NCBI RefSeq assembly: GCF_002487355.1
Contig: NZ_NTMG01000070.1
Location: forward strand, 33,024 to 97,023
Direction: 5' to 3'
Length of the DNA stretch: 64,000 nt
Origin: Candidatus Methanoperedens sp. BLZ2
GTDB taxonomy: Archaea; Halobacteriota; Methanosarcinia; Methanosarcinales; Methanoperedenaceae
Both the position numbers and the translations under genes were made by a program. Positions 36,046 through 44,119 of the stretch are shown piece after piece. How positions within the stretch are numbered: the stretch's first letter is position 1; each line of letters opens with the position of its first letter. Under the pieces are notes generated by a model that saw only the letters and a list, made by a program, of their open reading frames with translations, had not been told where the DNA came from and ran no database searches.

Positions 36046-36336
36046 ATGACTACCCAGGTAAACATACGGCTTGATGAACATCTCCTTCAAGAGATAGATG
36101 CGCTTTCACATATGCTCCATGTTCCGAGATCTGAATGGCTCAGAATGAAATTAGCTGAAGTTGTAAAAGATAACATTTTAAAATATCGTGAAGTACTGGC
36201 GCTGGAATACACAATGGGACACATTTCATATGAGGAATTACATACTTTAATAGGCAAAGATGCCGACGATGTCAAATTGATCCATGAGATGACCCAAAAA
36301 GGTAAAAAAGAAATTGACAAACTATTTGATAAATGA
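36046..36336 (+). CDS. Ribbon-helix-helix antitoxin-like protein
   Basis: 96 aa. The N-terminal TTQVNIRLDEHLLQEIDALSHM is an RHH DNA-binding strand-helix-helix, followed by a helical partner-binding tail (EVLALEYTMGHISYEELHTLIGKDADD). Such proteins act as antitoxins and autoregulate. The next frame is a PIN-like protein in the same reading frame after one TGA stop. Confidence 0.75.
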   Translation: MTTQVNIRLDEHLLQEIDALSHMLHVPRSEWLRMKLAEVVKDNILKYREVLALEYTMGHISYEELHTLIGKDADDVKLIHEMTQKGKKEIDKLFDK

Positions 36337-36342
36337 CGTCTT

Positions 36343-36726
36343 TTGATCACGAAAAAAATCATTTCCGAACTTGAAGATATTTCTGCTATCCATGATGATG
36401 ATGGCAGTGCTGCGGGGGATGTTTTAAGATCATTATCCGGATTGTCAATCTTGGAAACAACGCCAAGATCGAGTGGCGAAGAAGAACTGATAGAAGTTGC
36501 TCTTCAGGATAGGTGCGATTTTATTGTTTCTGATGATATCCGCGCTATTCCAAAATTAAAGAGGGCTAATTTGCCAATAATTTTCAGCAGTCATTTGCTG
36601 TATTATATTTATAGAGAAGGTATTATCTCAAAAGTAGAAGGCCTGGTCGCGCTTGAAAAAATGCGAACCAGGCGTTCCTGGAAAGAGAATATTATATACA
36701 TTGCAGGAATGCAATTGTTCAAATAA
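36343..36726 (+). CDS. PIN-like protein lacking the first catalytic strand
   Basis: 127 aa from a TTG at 36343. The region RSSGEEELIEVALQDRCDFIVSDDIRAI resembles the second half of a PIN RNase, with E and D-D positions kept. The first PIN strand (hhDTN-type) that supplies the leading aspartate is absent, because the upstream bases belong to the RHH gene. The frame is shared with the RHH gene and separated from it by TGA and two codons. An ATG at 36332, overlapping the RHH stop, opens only a 13-codon frame. It is likely a truncated VapC-like toxin. Confidence 0.5.
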   Translation: MITKKIISELEDISAIHDDDGSAAGDVLRSLSGLSILETTPRSSGEEELIEVALQDRCDFIVSDDIRAIPKLKRANLPIIFSSHLLYYIYREGIISKVEGLVALEKMRTRRSWKENIIYIAGMQLFK

Positions 36727-36839
36727 TTGCATAAAATCAATTGACTTGTTTTAAGTCCTGAAATACGGCAACTTTATTACGAAAAAGTTATAAAAAGACA
36801 ATTGGGAAAATACCTAAATAGTATTGACACCATGTGTAG

Positions 36840-36855
36840 TTCGTATAAATACGAA
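36840..36855. promoter_or_regulatory. Palindrome before nifB
   Basis: TTCGTAT-AA-ATACGAA is a perfect inverted repeat with 7-base arms, ending 17 bases before the nifB start. A TATA-like GTTATAAAAAG lies about 45 bases before it. An operator for nitrogen control is plausible; it does not match the GGAA-N6-TTCC type consensus I know for NrpR. Confidence 0.45.
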
Positions 36856-36872
36856 TAAATGTGAGGAAAGAC

Positions 36873-37763
36873 ATGAAAAAAGAACGCTGGGATAACTTAG
36901 GCTCAAAATTCGCGCATCTTACGAGCGCTCACCCGTGTTATAATGAAAAAGCGCATTTCACGACAGCAAGGATACACCTGCCGGTTGCGCCGCGCTGTAA
37001 TATACAATGCAATTATTGTATTCGAAAATTAGATAAATGCGAACACAGGCCAGGTGTTGCAGGAAGTATTCTTAATCCCCGTGAAGCCCTTGTAAGGCTT
37101 GATAAATATGCAAAGGAAATGCAAAATCTCAAGGTCGTGGGTATCGCAGGACCCGGTGAGTCTCTTGCAAATGAAGACAGCTTTGAGACCATGCGCCTTG
37201 TGCATGAAAAATATCCCGGGCTTATAAAATGTGTGGCAAGCAACGGTCTTATGCTTTCCGAAAGGGTTGATGACCTTGTCAAAGCCGGAGTAACAAGTGT
37301 CACTGTAACAATAAACGCAGTTGACCCTGAGGTAGGCGCAAAGATATATTCCTTTGTCCGGTACCATGATAAAACATATAAAGGTGTGGAAGGCGCAAAA
37401 CTCCTGATCGAGAAACAGTTCGAAGGGATAAAGAAGGCAAGTGAGGCCGGACTGAATGTTAAGGTCAACACTGTGCTTATTCCTGAGATCAACTTTTCCC
37501 AGATAAAGGAAATTGCAAAAAAAGCAGCAGAGAACGGCGCAATAATAATGAATATCATTCCCATGATACCTCTTAACAAGTTTGAAAAGGAAAGACCCCC
37601 GGACTGCGATGAACTTAACATTGCAAGAACCATTGCGGAAGAATTCCTGCCGCAGTTTCGGCTGTGCAGGCAGTGCCGCGCAGATGCGGTTGGTGTCCCG
37701 GGTGCAGAACCCTGCGGCTCACCAGTGCAGCAGCGCGCAACCAGTGAATATTATCATGCTTAA
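36873..37763 (+). CDS. nifB: Nitrogenase cofactor biosynthesis radical SAM protein NifB
   Basis: 296 aa from the ATG at 36873, which has GAGG 6 bases upstream; a GTG at 36861 is less likely. The N-terminal HPCYNEKAHF is the NifB signature, followed by C42-x3-C46-x2-C49 (RCNIQCNYCIRKLDKC), VGIAGPGESLAN and the late cysteine pair RLCRQC. It makes NifB-co, the Fe8S9C core of the nitrogenase cofactor. It lacks the C-terminal NafY-like domain, as in other archaeal forms. No nifHDK here. Followed by a small zinc-ribbon gene. Confidence 0.92.
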   Translation: MKKERWDNLGSKFAHLTSAHPCYNEKAHFTTARIHLPVAPRCNIQCNYCIRKLDKCEHRPGVAGSILNPREALVRLDKYAKEMQNLKVVGIAGPGESLANEDSFETMRLVHEKYPGLIKCVASNGLMLSERVDDLVKAGVTSVTVTINAVDPEVGAKIYSFVRYHDKTYKGVEGAKLLIEKQFEGIKKASEAGLNVKVNTVLIPEINFSQIKEIAKKAAENGAIIMNIIPMIPLNKFEKERPPDCDELNIARTIAEEFLPQFRLCRQCRADAVGVPGAEPCGSPVQQRATSEYYHA

Positions 37764-37824
37764 CATTTATCGAATAAATTGCTTAAAATCCGTCAAATAA
37801 ATAATAAACAAAAGAGGTGAAAAA

Positions 37825-37980
37825 ATGTGCTTTGCAGATTCATCAGTCAGCGTGGAAATTGAGGAAGGAGATCTTGTATTTGACCAGTATAAATGCAGTG
37901 ATTGCAACTCCCAGTTCCGCGGGATCGGAAAAAAGGTAAAATGCCCCACGTGTGAATCAGGAAATGTGAAGAAAGTTTAA
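37825..37980 (+). CDS. Small zinc-ribbon protein, 51 aa
   Basis: MCFADSSVSVEIEEGDLVF leads to two CxxC knuckles, YKCSDC and VKCPTC, the four ligands of a zinc ribbon or rubredoxin-like site. GAGGTGA lies 5-11 bases before the ATG. It follows nifB by 61 bases on the same strand and probably belongs to its transcript. The family is not known to me. Confidence 0.65.
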   Translation: MCFADSSVSVEIEEGDLVFDQYKCSDCNSQFRGIGKKVKCPTCESGNVKKV

Positions 37981-38004
37981 TCTGAGTTGCGATTGAGTCA
38001 TCAA

Positions 38005-38048
38005 CTATTTATATCAAGTAAACTTTAGTGAAAACAAATTTACTTGAT
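38005..38048 (+). promoter_or_regulatory. Promoter and NikR-shaped operator of the Co/Ni ECF transporter
   Basis: ATCAAGTAAA (38013-38022) and TTTACTTGAT (38039-38048) form a perfect 10-base inverted repeat separated by 16 bases. The bacterial NikR operator has the same layout (half-sites 16 bases apart) though a different sequence. The TATA-like TATTTATATC (38006-38015) puts the transcription start near 38036 between the half-sites, so a bound protein would block it. Confidence 0.6.
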
Positions 38049-38063
38049 CAGGAGGAGATGACT

Positions 38064-38978
38064 TTGCATATTTCGGATGGGATTCTGGAGCCAGGATGGA
38101 TTTTTTTCTGGTATGCAATATCAATCTTATTTATCGCGCTTGGCCTTCGGATAATCAATAAACGCATTAAAGCTGACCCTGTATATCTCCCGCGCATCGC
38201 ACTGATAGGCGCTGTGGTATTCGTAATTTCAGTCTGGCATATCCCTGTTCCGGTTACGGGTTCTTCATCCCATCCAGTAGGAACGCCCCTTGCTTCTATC
38301 ATCATTGGCCCTTTTGCAGCAGTGGTGATAAGCGCAATAGCTCTGTTCTTCCAGGCCTTTATCGCTCATGGCGGGCTTACTACAATCGGTGCAAATACTT
38401 TATCAATGGGAATAGCGGGAGCTTTTGGAGGCTATTTTGTTTACAGGCTCCTCAAAAATATCTCTCCTTTATGGATTTCTGCAGGAATGGCAGGACTTGT
38501 CGGAAGTATGCTTACATATATGACAACTGCTTTGCAACTTGCTCTTTCCCTGAATCCGGGAAATGTCATTTATTACTGGAAATTATACTCACTCGGATTT
38601 ATTCCCACACAGCTCCCGCTTGCATTTGCTGAATTCGCATTCACAGCTTATGTTGTCAAATATATATCAGAAACAAGTAGCATGAAAAATATCCAGTCAG
38701 GCTGCCCGTTAGACAGATTTACAATAACCGCCCTGATGCTTATGGTTTCAATTGCTTCAATTATTGCGATAGGTGCGTATATCGGATATCCTGGCGGTAC
38801 AAATATGGCCGGAACTGACAGCACAGTTGAAGCAATGGCAGCACCCGCTGCATCACCTGGCGGGATCGGCGTCAGATTAATGTCTATCTTCGGAGAACCA
38901 CTGGGTTTTGCCCTTGCTGGCATAACAGGCGGTCTTTTTACGGGATATTTCTGGAGTGAATTAAGGAGGAAGAACTGA
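38064..38978 (+). CDS. cbiM: ECF transporter substrate-binding component CbiM/NikM
   Basis: 304 aa from a TTG at 38064. I choose this start because it gives the family N-terminus MHISDGIL. In CbiM/NikM the mature start Met-His directly chelates the metal, and AGGAGG lies 8 bases upstream. The ATG at 38058 would put MT before it and leaves only two bases after the ribosome site. Several membrane helices follow (PVTGSSSHPVG, AHGGLTTIGANTLSMGIAG are metal-site segments). The C-terminal 90 residues add two helices around a loop with GIGVRLMSIFGEPLG, probably standing in for CbiN/NikN. It takes up Co2+ or Ni2+. Confidence 0.85.
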   Translation: MHISDGILEPGWIFFWYAISILFIALGLRIINKRIKADPVYLPRIALIGAVVFVISVWHIPVPVTGSSSHPVGTPLASIIIGPFAAVVISAIALFFQAFIAHGGLTTIGANTLSMGIAGAFGGYFVYRLLKNISPLWISAGMAGLVGSMLTYMTTALQLALSLNPGNVIYYWKLYSLGFIPTQLPLAFAEFAFTAYVVKYISETSSMKNIQSGCPLDRFTITALMLMVSIASIIAIGAYIGYPGGTNMAGTDSTVEAMAAPAASPGGIGVRLMSIFGEPLGFALAGITGGLFTGYFWSELRRKN

Positions 38979-39808
38979 TGTTTGAATGGCTTACCACTGA
39001 TCCGTTAAATGGGATCATAATAACGATCACTTTTTTCATTTCAGTAATTATTGGCAGGTATCTCAGGAAAAAAAGAGCTGCACATGGCAGCAAAGGGAAA
39101 TTGGTAGATCCCAGGATAAAAATTCTCTTTTTGTTTATTCTGATAATTTCCATTACACTTATGGAACACTGGTATTTTCCAATAGGAATTACAGTCATCT
39201 GTACTCTTTTTGCATTAAAATCAAAAATATTGCAAAATTTTAGCAGGAAAATGATCTTTCCTGTCATCCTGGCTTTTTTTATTGTCGTGATCCAGGGTTT
39301 GACCTATGGGACAAATAAGATATATTATGGAATTCCATTATACGCCGAAGGGTTAGATTCCGGGTTACTCATATTTGCAAGAGTGACAGCAGCGGCTTCC
39401 CTGGCAATCCTTTTGCTGTCAAACACTCCTGAAAATGAGATTACAGAAACAATGCGCTGGTACAGGGTACCTGGTACAATGCTTGATATTTCTTCATTGA
39501 TGAGCAGGTACATTAAAGCATTTTCAGCTGAAGCCAAAAAAATGAAATGGGCACAGGAATCACGCGGTGGTTTTTCGAAACGATCGGGATTCAGTGATAA
39601 AATGCATGATGTTGCCTCAATAACAGGAGCGCTTATTACAAGAGCGCTTGTCAGGGCAGAACTGGTCTATAGGGCCATGTTATCAAGGGGCTGGAAACAT
39701 GATCGGAGTTTTACAAGTCATCAGCCATTAAATCATAATGATCTGCTTATGGGGTTTGTTTTTACATCCGGGATCATGATACTTCTTGGAATAGACAGAA
39801 TGTTGTGA
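38978..39808 (+). CDS. cbiQ: ECF transporter transmembrane component CbiQ
   Basis: 276 aa, start overlapping the cbiM stop by one base. It has helices in the N-terminal half and the cytoplasmic coupling helices with the Ala-Arg-Gly type motifs seen as AQESRGGF and AMLSRGW. It links the substrate component to the ATPase. Operon cbiMQO. Confidence 0.82.
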   Translation: MFEWLTTDPLNGIIITITFFISVIIGRYLRKKRAAHGSKGKLVDPRIKILFLFILIISITLMEHWYFPIGITVICTLFALKSKILQNFSRKMIFPVILAFFIVVIQGLTYGTNKIYYGIPLYAEGLDSGLLIFARVTAAASLAILLLSNTPENEITETMRWYRVPGTMLDISSLMSRYIKAFSAEAKKMKWAQESRGGFSKRSGFSDKMHDVASITGALITRALVRAELVYRAMLSRGWKHDRSFTSHQPLNHNDLLMGFVFTSGIMILLGIDRML

Positions 39809-39814
39809 GATAAT

Positions 39815-41134
39815 ATGACAGCTATACAGACGATCGGACTTGAATATGTTTATGCGGATGGGACGCAAGCCCTGTCTGGTGTGAATTTTGAAGCACGTGC
39901 TGGAGAGAAAGTCGCAGTTCTTGGCCCGAACGGCAGCGGAAAAACCACATTATTCTATCATTTTAACGGGCTGATAATGCCAGCAAAAGGCGAAGTCCGG
40001 ATATTCGGTGAGAATATAAATAAAACCGATATCGATGAGGTAAGAAGAAGGGTCGGTCTTGTTTTCCAGGAGTCTGATAACCAGTTATTTGCGCCCTCAG
40101 TTTTTGAGGATATTGCATTTGGTCCCAGAAACTTAAGATTATCTCATGATGAAGTTAAAAAACGCGTTTCTTATGTGCTGCATAGATTTGATATCGAGGC
40201 CATTGGGAAAAAAAATCCAGCCAACCTGAGCGCAGGCCAGAAAAAAAGAGTTGCAATAGCAGGAGTTGTTGCAATGGAACCTGATGTCCTTGTTCTTGAT
40301 GAACCGACATCTGGCATGGATGCGGGTGGGATCAACGATACGCTGGGAATCCTTGAAGAGCTGAACAACGAAGGAAAAACCATTATCATTTCCACTCATG
40401 ATTCTGACCTTGCAGCATCCTGGGCAGACCGCATTTATATACTTAACAAAGGAAAAGTTTTCAGGTCAGGGATCCCGAAGCATATTTTTTCAGACGAGAA
40501 ACTTATCTCAGAAGCCGGGTTGAGGCAGCCTGTGATCGTCCAGACCTATCGCGAATTCAGGGCAAGAGGAATTTCAAAAGGTGAGGTTCCGCTTTCTGTT
40601 CTTGACTTTATGGAATCTATGGAAAATATAAAGGTAATGAATATCAGGTGTGCGATCGCAGGATGTGACCTTAAGACCGGAGATAAAGTTTCACTTGAAA
40701 TCAGGGATGGGATGCTTGTTGCAGACAAAGGTTCTGATGGCGTGACCGGAATTGCGATGTTTAACGGGAATAAAGGTGAAGATATTGCAGTAAAGGATGT
40801 TGTGGGGAATTTGCAGCATCATGAAGGAAAAATCACCGTTATCAGGGTTCCGGCTGTTATTGAAGGCGGATCAAGAGCAGCAGATATGGAAAAAATTTAT
40901 GGTTTTCTTGATAAAAATAAGAAACAAAAGATAGGGGCAATGGGTACATCAGCAAAAGCGCTGATGAATAAGATGGAACTAAAATGCGATTTCGAGTTCG
41001 ATGTGATACAATCAGCAATGTTAGCAGCACTTCGCGGCCTGGATGTAATGGTTTTTGCTTCAGGGGGAATGGCTGACAGGGTAGTGGAAAAAGTCAAAGA
41101 AAGAAAACTCAATTGCCGGGGTTTCAATATTTAG
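39815..41134 (+). CDS. cbiO: ECF transporter ATPase CbiO with C-terminal extension
   Basis: 439 aa. The ATPase domain (residues 1-270) has Walker A GPNGSGKTTL, Q-loop FQESDNQLFAPSV typical of ECF ATPases, signature LSAGQKKRVAIAG and Walker B VLVLDEPTSGMDA. A further 160 residues carry a small beta region (GDKVSLEIRDG) and an alpha/beta region (KIGAMGTSAKALMNKMELKCDFEF) that I do not recognise. Similar tails occur in other methanogen CbiO proteins. It powers cobalt or nickel uptake. Confidence 0.85.
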   Translation: MTAIQTIGLEYVYADGTQALSGVNFEARAGEKVAVLGPNGSGKTTLFYHFNGLIMPAKGEVRIFGENINKTDIDEVRRRVGLVFQESDNQLFAPSVFEDIAFGPRNLRLSHDEVKKRVSYVLHRFDIEAIGKKNPANLSAGQKKRVAIAGVVAMEPDVLVLDEPTSGMDAGGINDTLGILEELNNEGKTIIISTHDSDLAASWADRIYILNKGKVFRSGIPKHIFSDEKLISEAGLRQPVIVQTYREFRARGISKGEVPLSVLDFMESMENIKVMNIRCAIAGCDLKTGDKVSLEIRDGMLVADKGSDGVTGIAMFNGNKGEDIAVKDVVGNLQHHEGKITVIRVPAVIEGGSRAADMEKIYGFLDKNKKQKIGAMGTSAKALMNKMELKCDFEFDVIQSAMLAALRGLDVMVFASGGMADRVVEKVKERKLNCRGFNI

Positions 41135-41229
41135 GATCATTTAATATAATCTGAGAAATATTGAGAGATATTTATCTGCTTGTAACTCACAATAGAAAGA
41201 AATTATTAAAACATAACTATCCTACGATC

Positions 41230-42012
41230 ATGTCAGACCTTTTAAACATCATTACATCCTCGGATAAGAGAAGAAGCCTCCTTCTGCTGCTGAAGGATGG
41301 GCCAAAAACGATGGGTGAAATTATGTCGGCATTAAGTTTCACAAAAACTGGAATGCTTCCACAGATCAGGATACTTGAGGAGAAGAATCTGGTGAAGCGT
41401 GAGGGTAAAAAGTATGCCCTGACCAGGATCGGTCAGATGATCATAAAGCGCCTGGAACCTTTAGTAAAAACAGTAGAGGTTATCGAAAAACAGGAAGTAT
41501 TCTGGCAGGAGCATGACATTAGTTCGATTCCATCCGGGTTGCTTATGAGAATTGATCAGCTTGGCGATTATCAGGTAATTGAAAGCAGCATCGAGGATAT
41601 ATACGAACCTCACAAAGAATTCCTGGATAATGTCTCAAAATCTAAAAAATTATTTGGTATATCTCCGATAGTCCATCCGATTTATCCGGATTTCTTTTTA
41701 GAACTGGCCGAGAATGGGACTGAAATTTCCCTCATACTTACACAAAAAGCATTTAACAAAATTGAGACGGAATATTATGACAAGCTTGCGCGTGGATTGG
41801 ATCTTAAGAATCTGAGCTTTTATATGCTGGACGAAGATATTAAGCTCACCTTCGTGGTATCTGATATCTTCTGTTTCACATCTTTTTTCTTGAAAAACGG
41901 AGTTTTTGATTTACGAAGGAGCCTTGTTAGCTTTGATAAATCTTCTCTTTTATGGGGAGAAGAACTTTTTAATTATTATAGGGAGCGCTCTAAAAAAATT
42001 GAGAATTTATAA
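41230..42012 (+). CDS. DUF1724-type winged-helix regulator
   Basis: 260 aa from the ATG at 41230 (MSDLLNIITSSDKRRSLLLLL); an upstream TTG at 41161 gives 23 unconserved residues and is rejected. The N-terminal winged helix (MGEIMSALSFTKTGMLPQIRILEEKNLV) is followed by a DUF1724 domain typical of Methanosarcinales regulators (PHKEFLDNVSKSKKLFGISPIVHP). Ligand unknown. It follows the cobalt transporter by 95 bases but has a different promoter context; it overlaps a convergent pseudogene by 23 bases. Confidence 0.8.
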   Translation: MSDLLNIITSSDKRRSLLLLLKDGPKTMGEIMSALSFTKTGMLPQIRILEEKNLVKREGKKYALTRIGQMIIKRLEPLVKTVEVIEKQEVFWQEHDISSIPSGLLMRIDQLGDYQVIESSIEDIYEPHKEFLDNVSKSKKLFGISPIVHPIYPDFFLELAENGTEISLILTQKAFNKIETEYYDKLARGLDLKNLSFYMLDEDIKLTFVVSDIFCFTSFFLKNGVFDLRRSLVSFDKSSLLWGEELFNYYRERSKKIENL

Positions 42013-42564
42013 TTGATCTGAAGACAAGAGCAATGGTGGACTCAGCATCGATTATGATCTCTCTTGAATATTTTCTTATTGAGAGAATTACAGGTTCGTA
42101 TCTTATATAACCCATCCAGAACACAAGGATCATAAAGAAGTGGAGTACCAGGCACAACACCAGCAATATTTTTCTTACATTTCCTTTTCCAAAATAAACA
42201 GGTAAAGTCCTTATCCCGGCGGCTGTATCGCCTTTTATGTCTTTGAAATCATACAGGACTGAATTTATGAATAATTTAAAAAAAATATCAAAGCCCCTGC
42301 AAAGAACGCAATTATGCTTGCAATAATAGCAGCGTGCCTATTTGCGCCTGTTAATTCGCTCCTGTTTATTGCGTCTTCTTCACTATCAAGTGCGCGGTCA
42401 AGGGTATAAGTTGAATAAATGACCAGTCCCATCCCCAGATAAACTGGTATATTTGGCTCGATACTTGCGAACAAAAAAGCTATGTGCAGCCTGAGAGCCC
42501 CTGAGAAAGCTACAAGAGTTGAGGAATTCAACAGGCGTAAAGTAGGTAAGTTTAGGAATTTCAC
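41990..42564 (-). pseudogene. UbiA-family prenyltransferase pseudogene
   Basis: Two pieces of a UbiA-type enzyme sit in different frames. The first, 42265-42564, carries the first Asp-rich region (STYTLDRALDSEED) and runs to a stop after FFLNYS. A T8 run marks a frameshift, after which the other frame reads LYDFKDIKGDTAAGIRTLPVYFG, the second Asp-rich motif, down to 41990. About 60-80 residues that should lie between the motifs are missing too. Both the frameshift and the deletion disable it. The intact enzyme would attach a prenyl chain to an aromatic or lipid head. Confidence 0.75.
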
Positions 42565-42771
42565 GCCCCAAGAAATATACTCCTCATTAATATTATAAAC
42601 TCATTGAAAATTTCAACAGCATTAAAATTTTCAACGTCGTTGTAATTTTCAATGCCATTAAAAATTATAATCCGTTTATTATAAATACACCTTTGTCCAT
42701 ATCAAATACTGTCTGTGAAGGCTGAAGGTGGATTTTATAAAATCAGACCCAAGGATTTTTGCAGAACAAAA
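42565..42771. other. AT-rich gap with clustered TTGAAAATT-type repeats
   Basis: ATTGAAAATTTCAAC and GTTGTAATTTTCAAT form a near-perfect 15-base inverted repeat at about 42604-42652, with a third related copy between them. No gene is evident. It lies between the UbiA pseudogene and the first leader cassette. Confidence 0.4.
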
Positions 42772-42987
42772 AACGTGGGGCTCTACTGTTCAGCAAGAGC
42801 GGATAAGCTCCACGTTACCCGAAGGCAAGGTAAGATTAGCTTTGAATTTATTTAAAGCCAGCGCCGCGCCTGAGGATAGCAAAGAAGAAAAAAATATAAA
42901 AGGAGAAATAAAAATATGAAACAAATTAAAGGAGTGCAGTTAGGCGCGATGCTTGCAGTGATACTACTTGTTGCCGTAGTATTTGCT
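42772..42987 (+). repeat. Leader/signal-peptide cassette, copy 1
   Basis: Hairpin of 11 base pairs, AACGTGGGGCT (42772-42782) with AGCTCCACGTT (42806-42816), then the conserved core CCCGAAGGCAAGGTAAGATT and onward to GCGCCTGA, then an A-rich stretch, AAAGGAG, and a start codon encoding MKQIKGVQLGAMLAVILLVA. A frame 42728-42919 upstream ends in TGA overlapping the ATG. Copies 2-4 lie at 45163, 47256 and 48749. Confidence 0.75.
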
Positions 42988-44058
42988 GGAGCTGCTGTTC
43001 CAAATAAGGAATTCAAAAGTTTTCCGAAAGATTTACCAGAACGTGTCTTACTGGGATTAAACGATTCCGAACTTCAAGATAAAGAAATCCCTGATTTTGG
43101 ACCAGAAGTTTTTGAAAAAATAAAAAAAGAGCCGAAAGTTCGTGAAACACGTGGACAAATACCGAAATTCAAAGCTGAAAAAGAAAGAAGGGATTGGCTC
43201 AATAAGCTCGACGAAATCAGAGTAAGCGTACGAGAAGATATGCGTCCGTATCTTTATCCAAATGGGCCAGTAATTATGTACGGTTGGAATGATGAGGGCT
43301 ACCTCGATGTAATGTTTTATGAAAATATAACAATGGAGACGTCTACTGTTGATGGAATATATGCTGTGGTAGATAAACAGGCAAAAAATATAGGCCTTCA
43401 GAAAATTCCAGTAGCATTTAGAATAGGAGATTTTCCCCGGTTAAGAGCAGGTTATGATACTAAATGGCGCCCTATAGTGGGAGGAATTAAATTTGAGACA
43501 CCAACTCATAGTGGTACTCTGGGTTTTGCTGTACAAGACACTAATGGAAATAAAGGTTATGTAACCGCAAGGCACCTGGCTACTCAAGTTGGTATGCAGC
43601 TATGGCAGCCATATGAGGCATCTGAGAATGAAGCTGGAATTGTTTCGAAAATCGGAACTAATACTGCAGATGCATCATTTATACCCTTTAATAATGTTGA
43701 AGCGTCAATTCATATTGGCGGGGGGTATTATGTGCCCGTTAAAGGTGACCGAAACCCGCAGATTGGCTGGAGAGTCTATAAATCAGGAATAACATCAGGC
43801 ATAACGGGTGGAAATGTAGTGGGGATCTCTGAAATAACTTCTTATGATGGGGTAACTTACTACAACCAGGCAAAAACAACAATGCACAGTGACGGAGGAG
43901 ATAGTGGTTCTCCAGTATGGTATTTAGAACCTAATTCAGACCGTAAAATAGTAGGAATCCTTGCTTCAGGGCAAATTATAGATGGTACGGAATATACTTA
44001 TTTTTCACAGATTTCTTATGTGAAAAATAGTTTGAACGTAAATGTTCTTACCAGATAA
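42916..44058 (+). CDS. Secreted trypsin-fold serine protease with prodomain
   Basis: 380 aa. A signal peptide (residues 1-26) leads into a prodomain of about 150 residues (PKFKAEKERRDWLNKL, PNGPVIMYGWNDEGYLDVMFYE, KIPVAFRIGDF). A chymotrypsin-like domain follows from about 185. Its catalytic triad candidates are H220 in VTARHLA, D252 in TADASFIPF and S330 in GGDSGSP. The protein is probably exported and self-processed. The start sits in cassette copy 1. The next gene carries two more copies of the prodomain. Confidence 0.82.
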   Translation: MKQIKGVQLGAMLAVILLVAVVFAGAAVPNKEFKSFPKDLPERVLLGLNDSELQDKEIPDFGPEVFEKIKKEPKVRETRGQIPKFKAEKERRDWLNKLDEIRVSVREDMRPYLYPNGPVIMYGWNDEGYLDVMFYENITMETSTVDGIYAVVDKQAKNIGLQKIPVAFRIGDFPRLRAGYDTKWRPIVGGIKFETPTHSGTLGFAVQDTNGNKGYVTARHLATQVGMQLWQPYEASENEAGIVSKIGTNTADASFIPFNNVEASIHIGGGYYVPVKGDRNPQIGWRVYKSGITSGITGGNVVGISEITSYDGVTYYNQAKTTMHSDGGDSGSPVWYLEPNSDRKIVGILASGQIIDGTEYTYFSQISYVKNSLNVNVLTR

Positions 44059-44119
44059 GATATATAAATCATGGTTATCAATTTATTGATAATCATTTAT
44101 TTTTTACAGAGAAGCAGAA

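Noticed and set aside
36046..36726. UGA as a sense codon joining RHH and PIN-like parts
   Set aside because: Other genes here end normally at TGA (for example porD, porA), so general recoding is excluded; no selenocysteine element was seen.
41161..41229. Longer N-terminus for the DUF1724 regulator from a TTG
   Set aside because: The added residues are not conserved in the family and the ATG at 41230 gives the normal winged-helix start.
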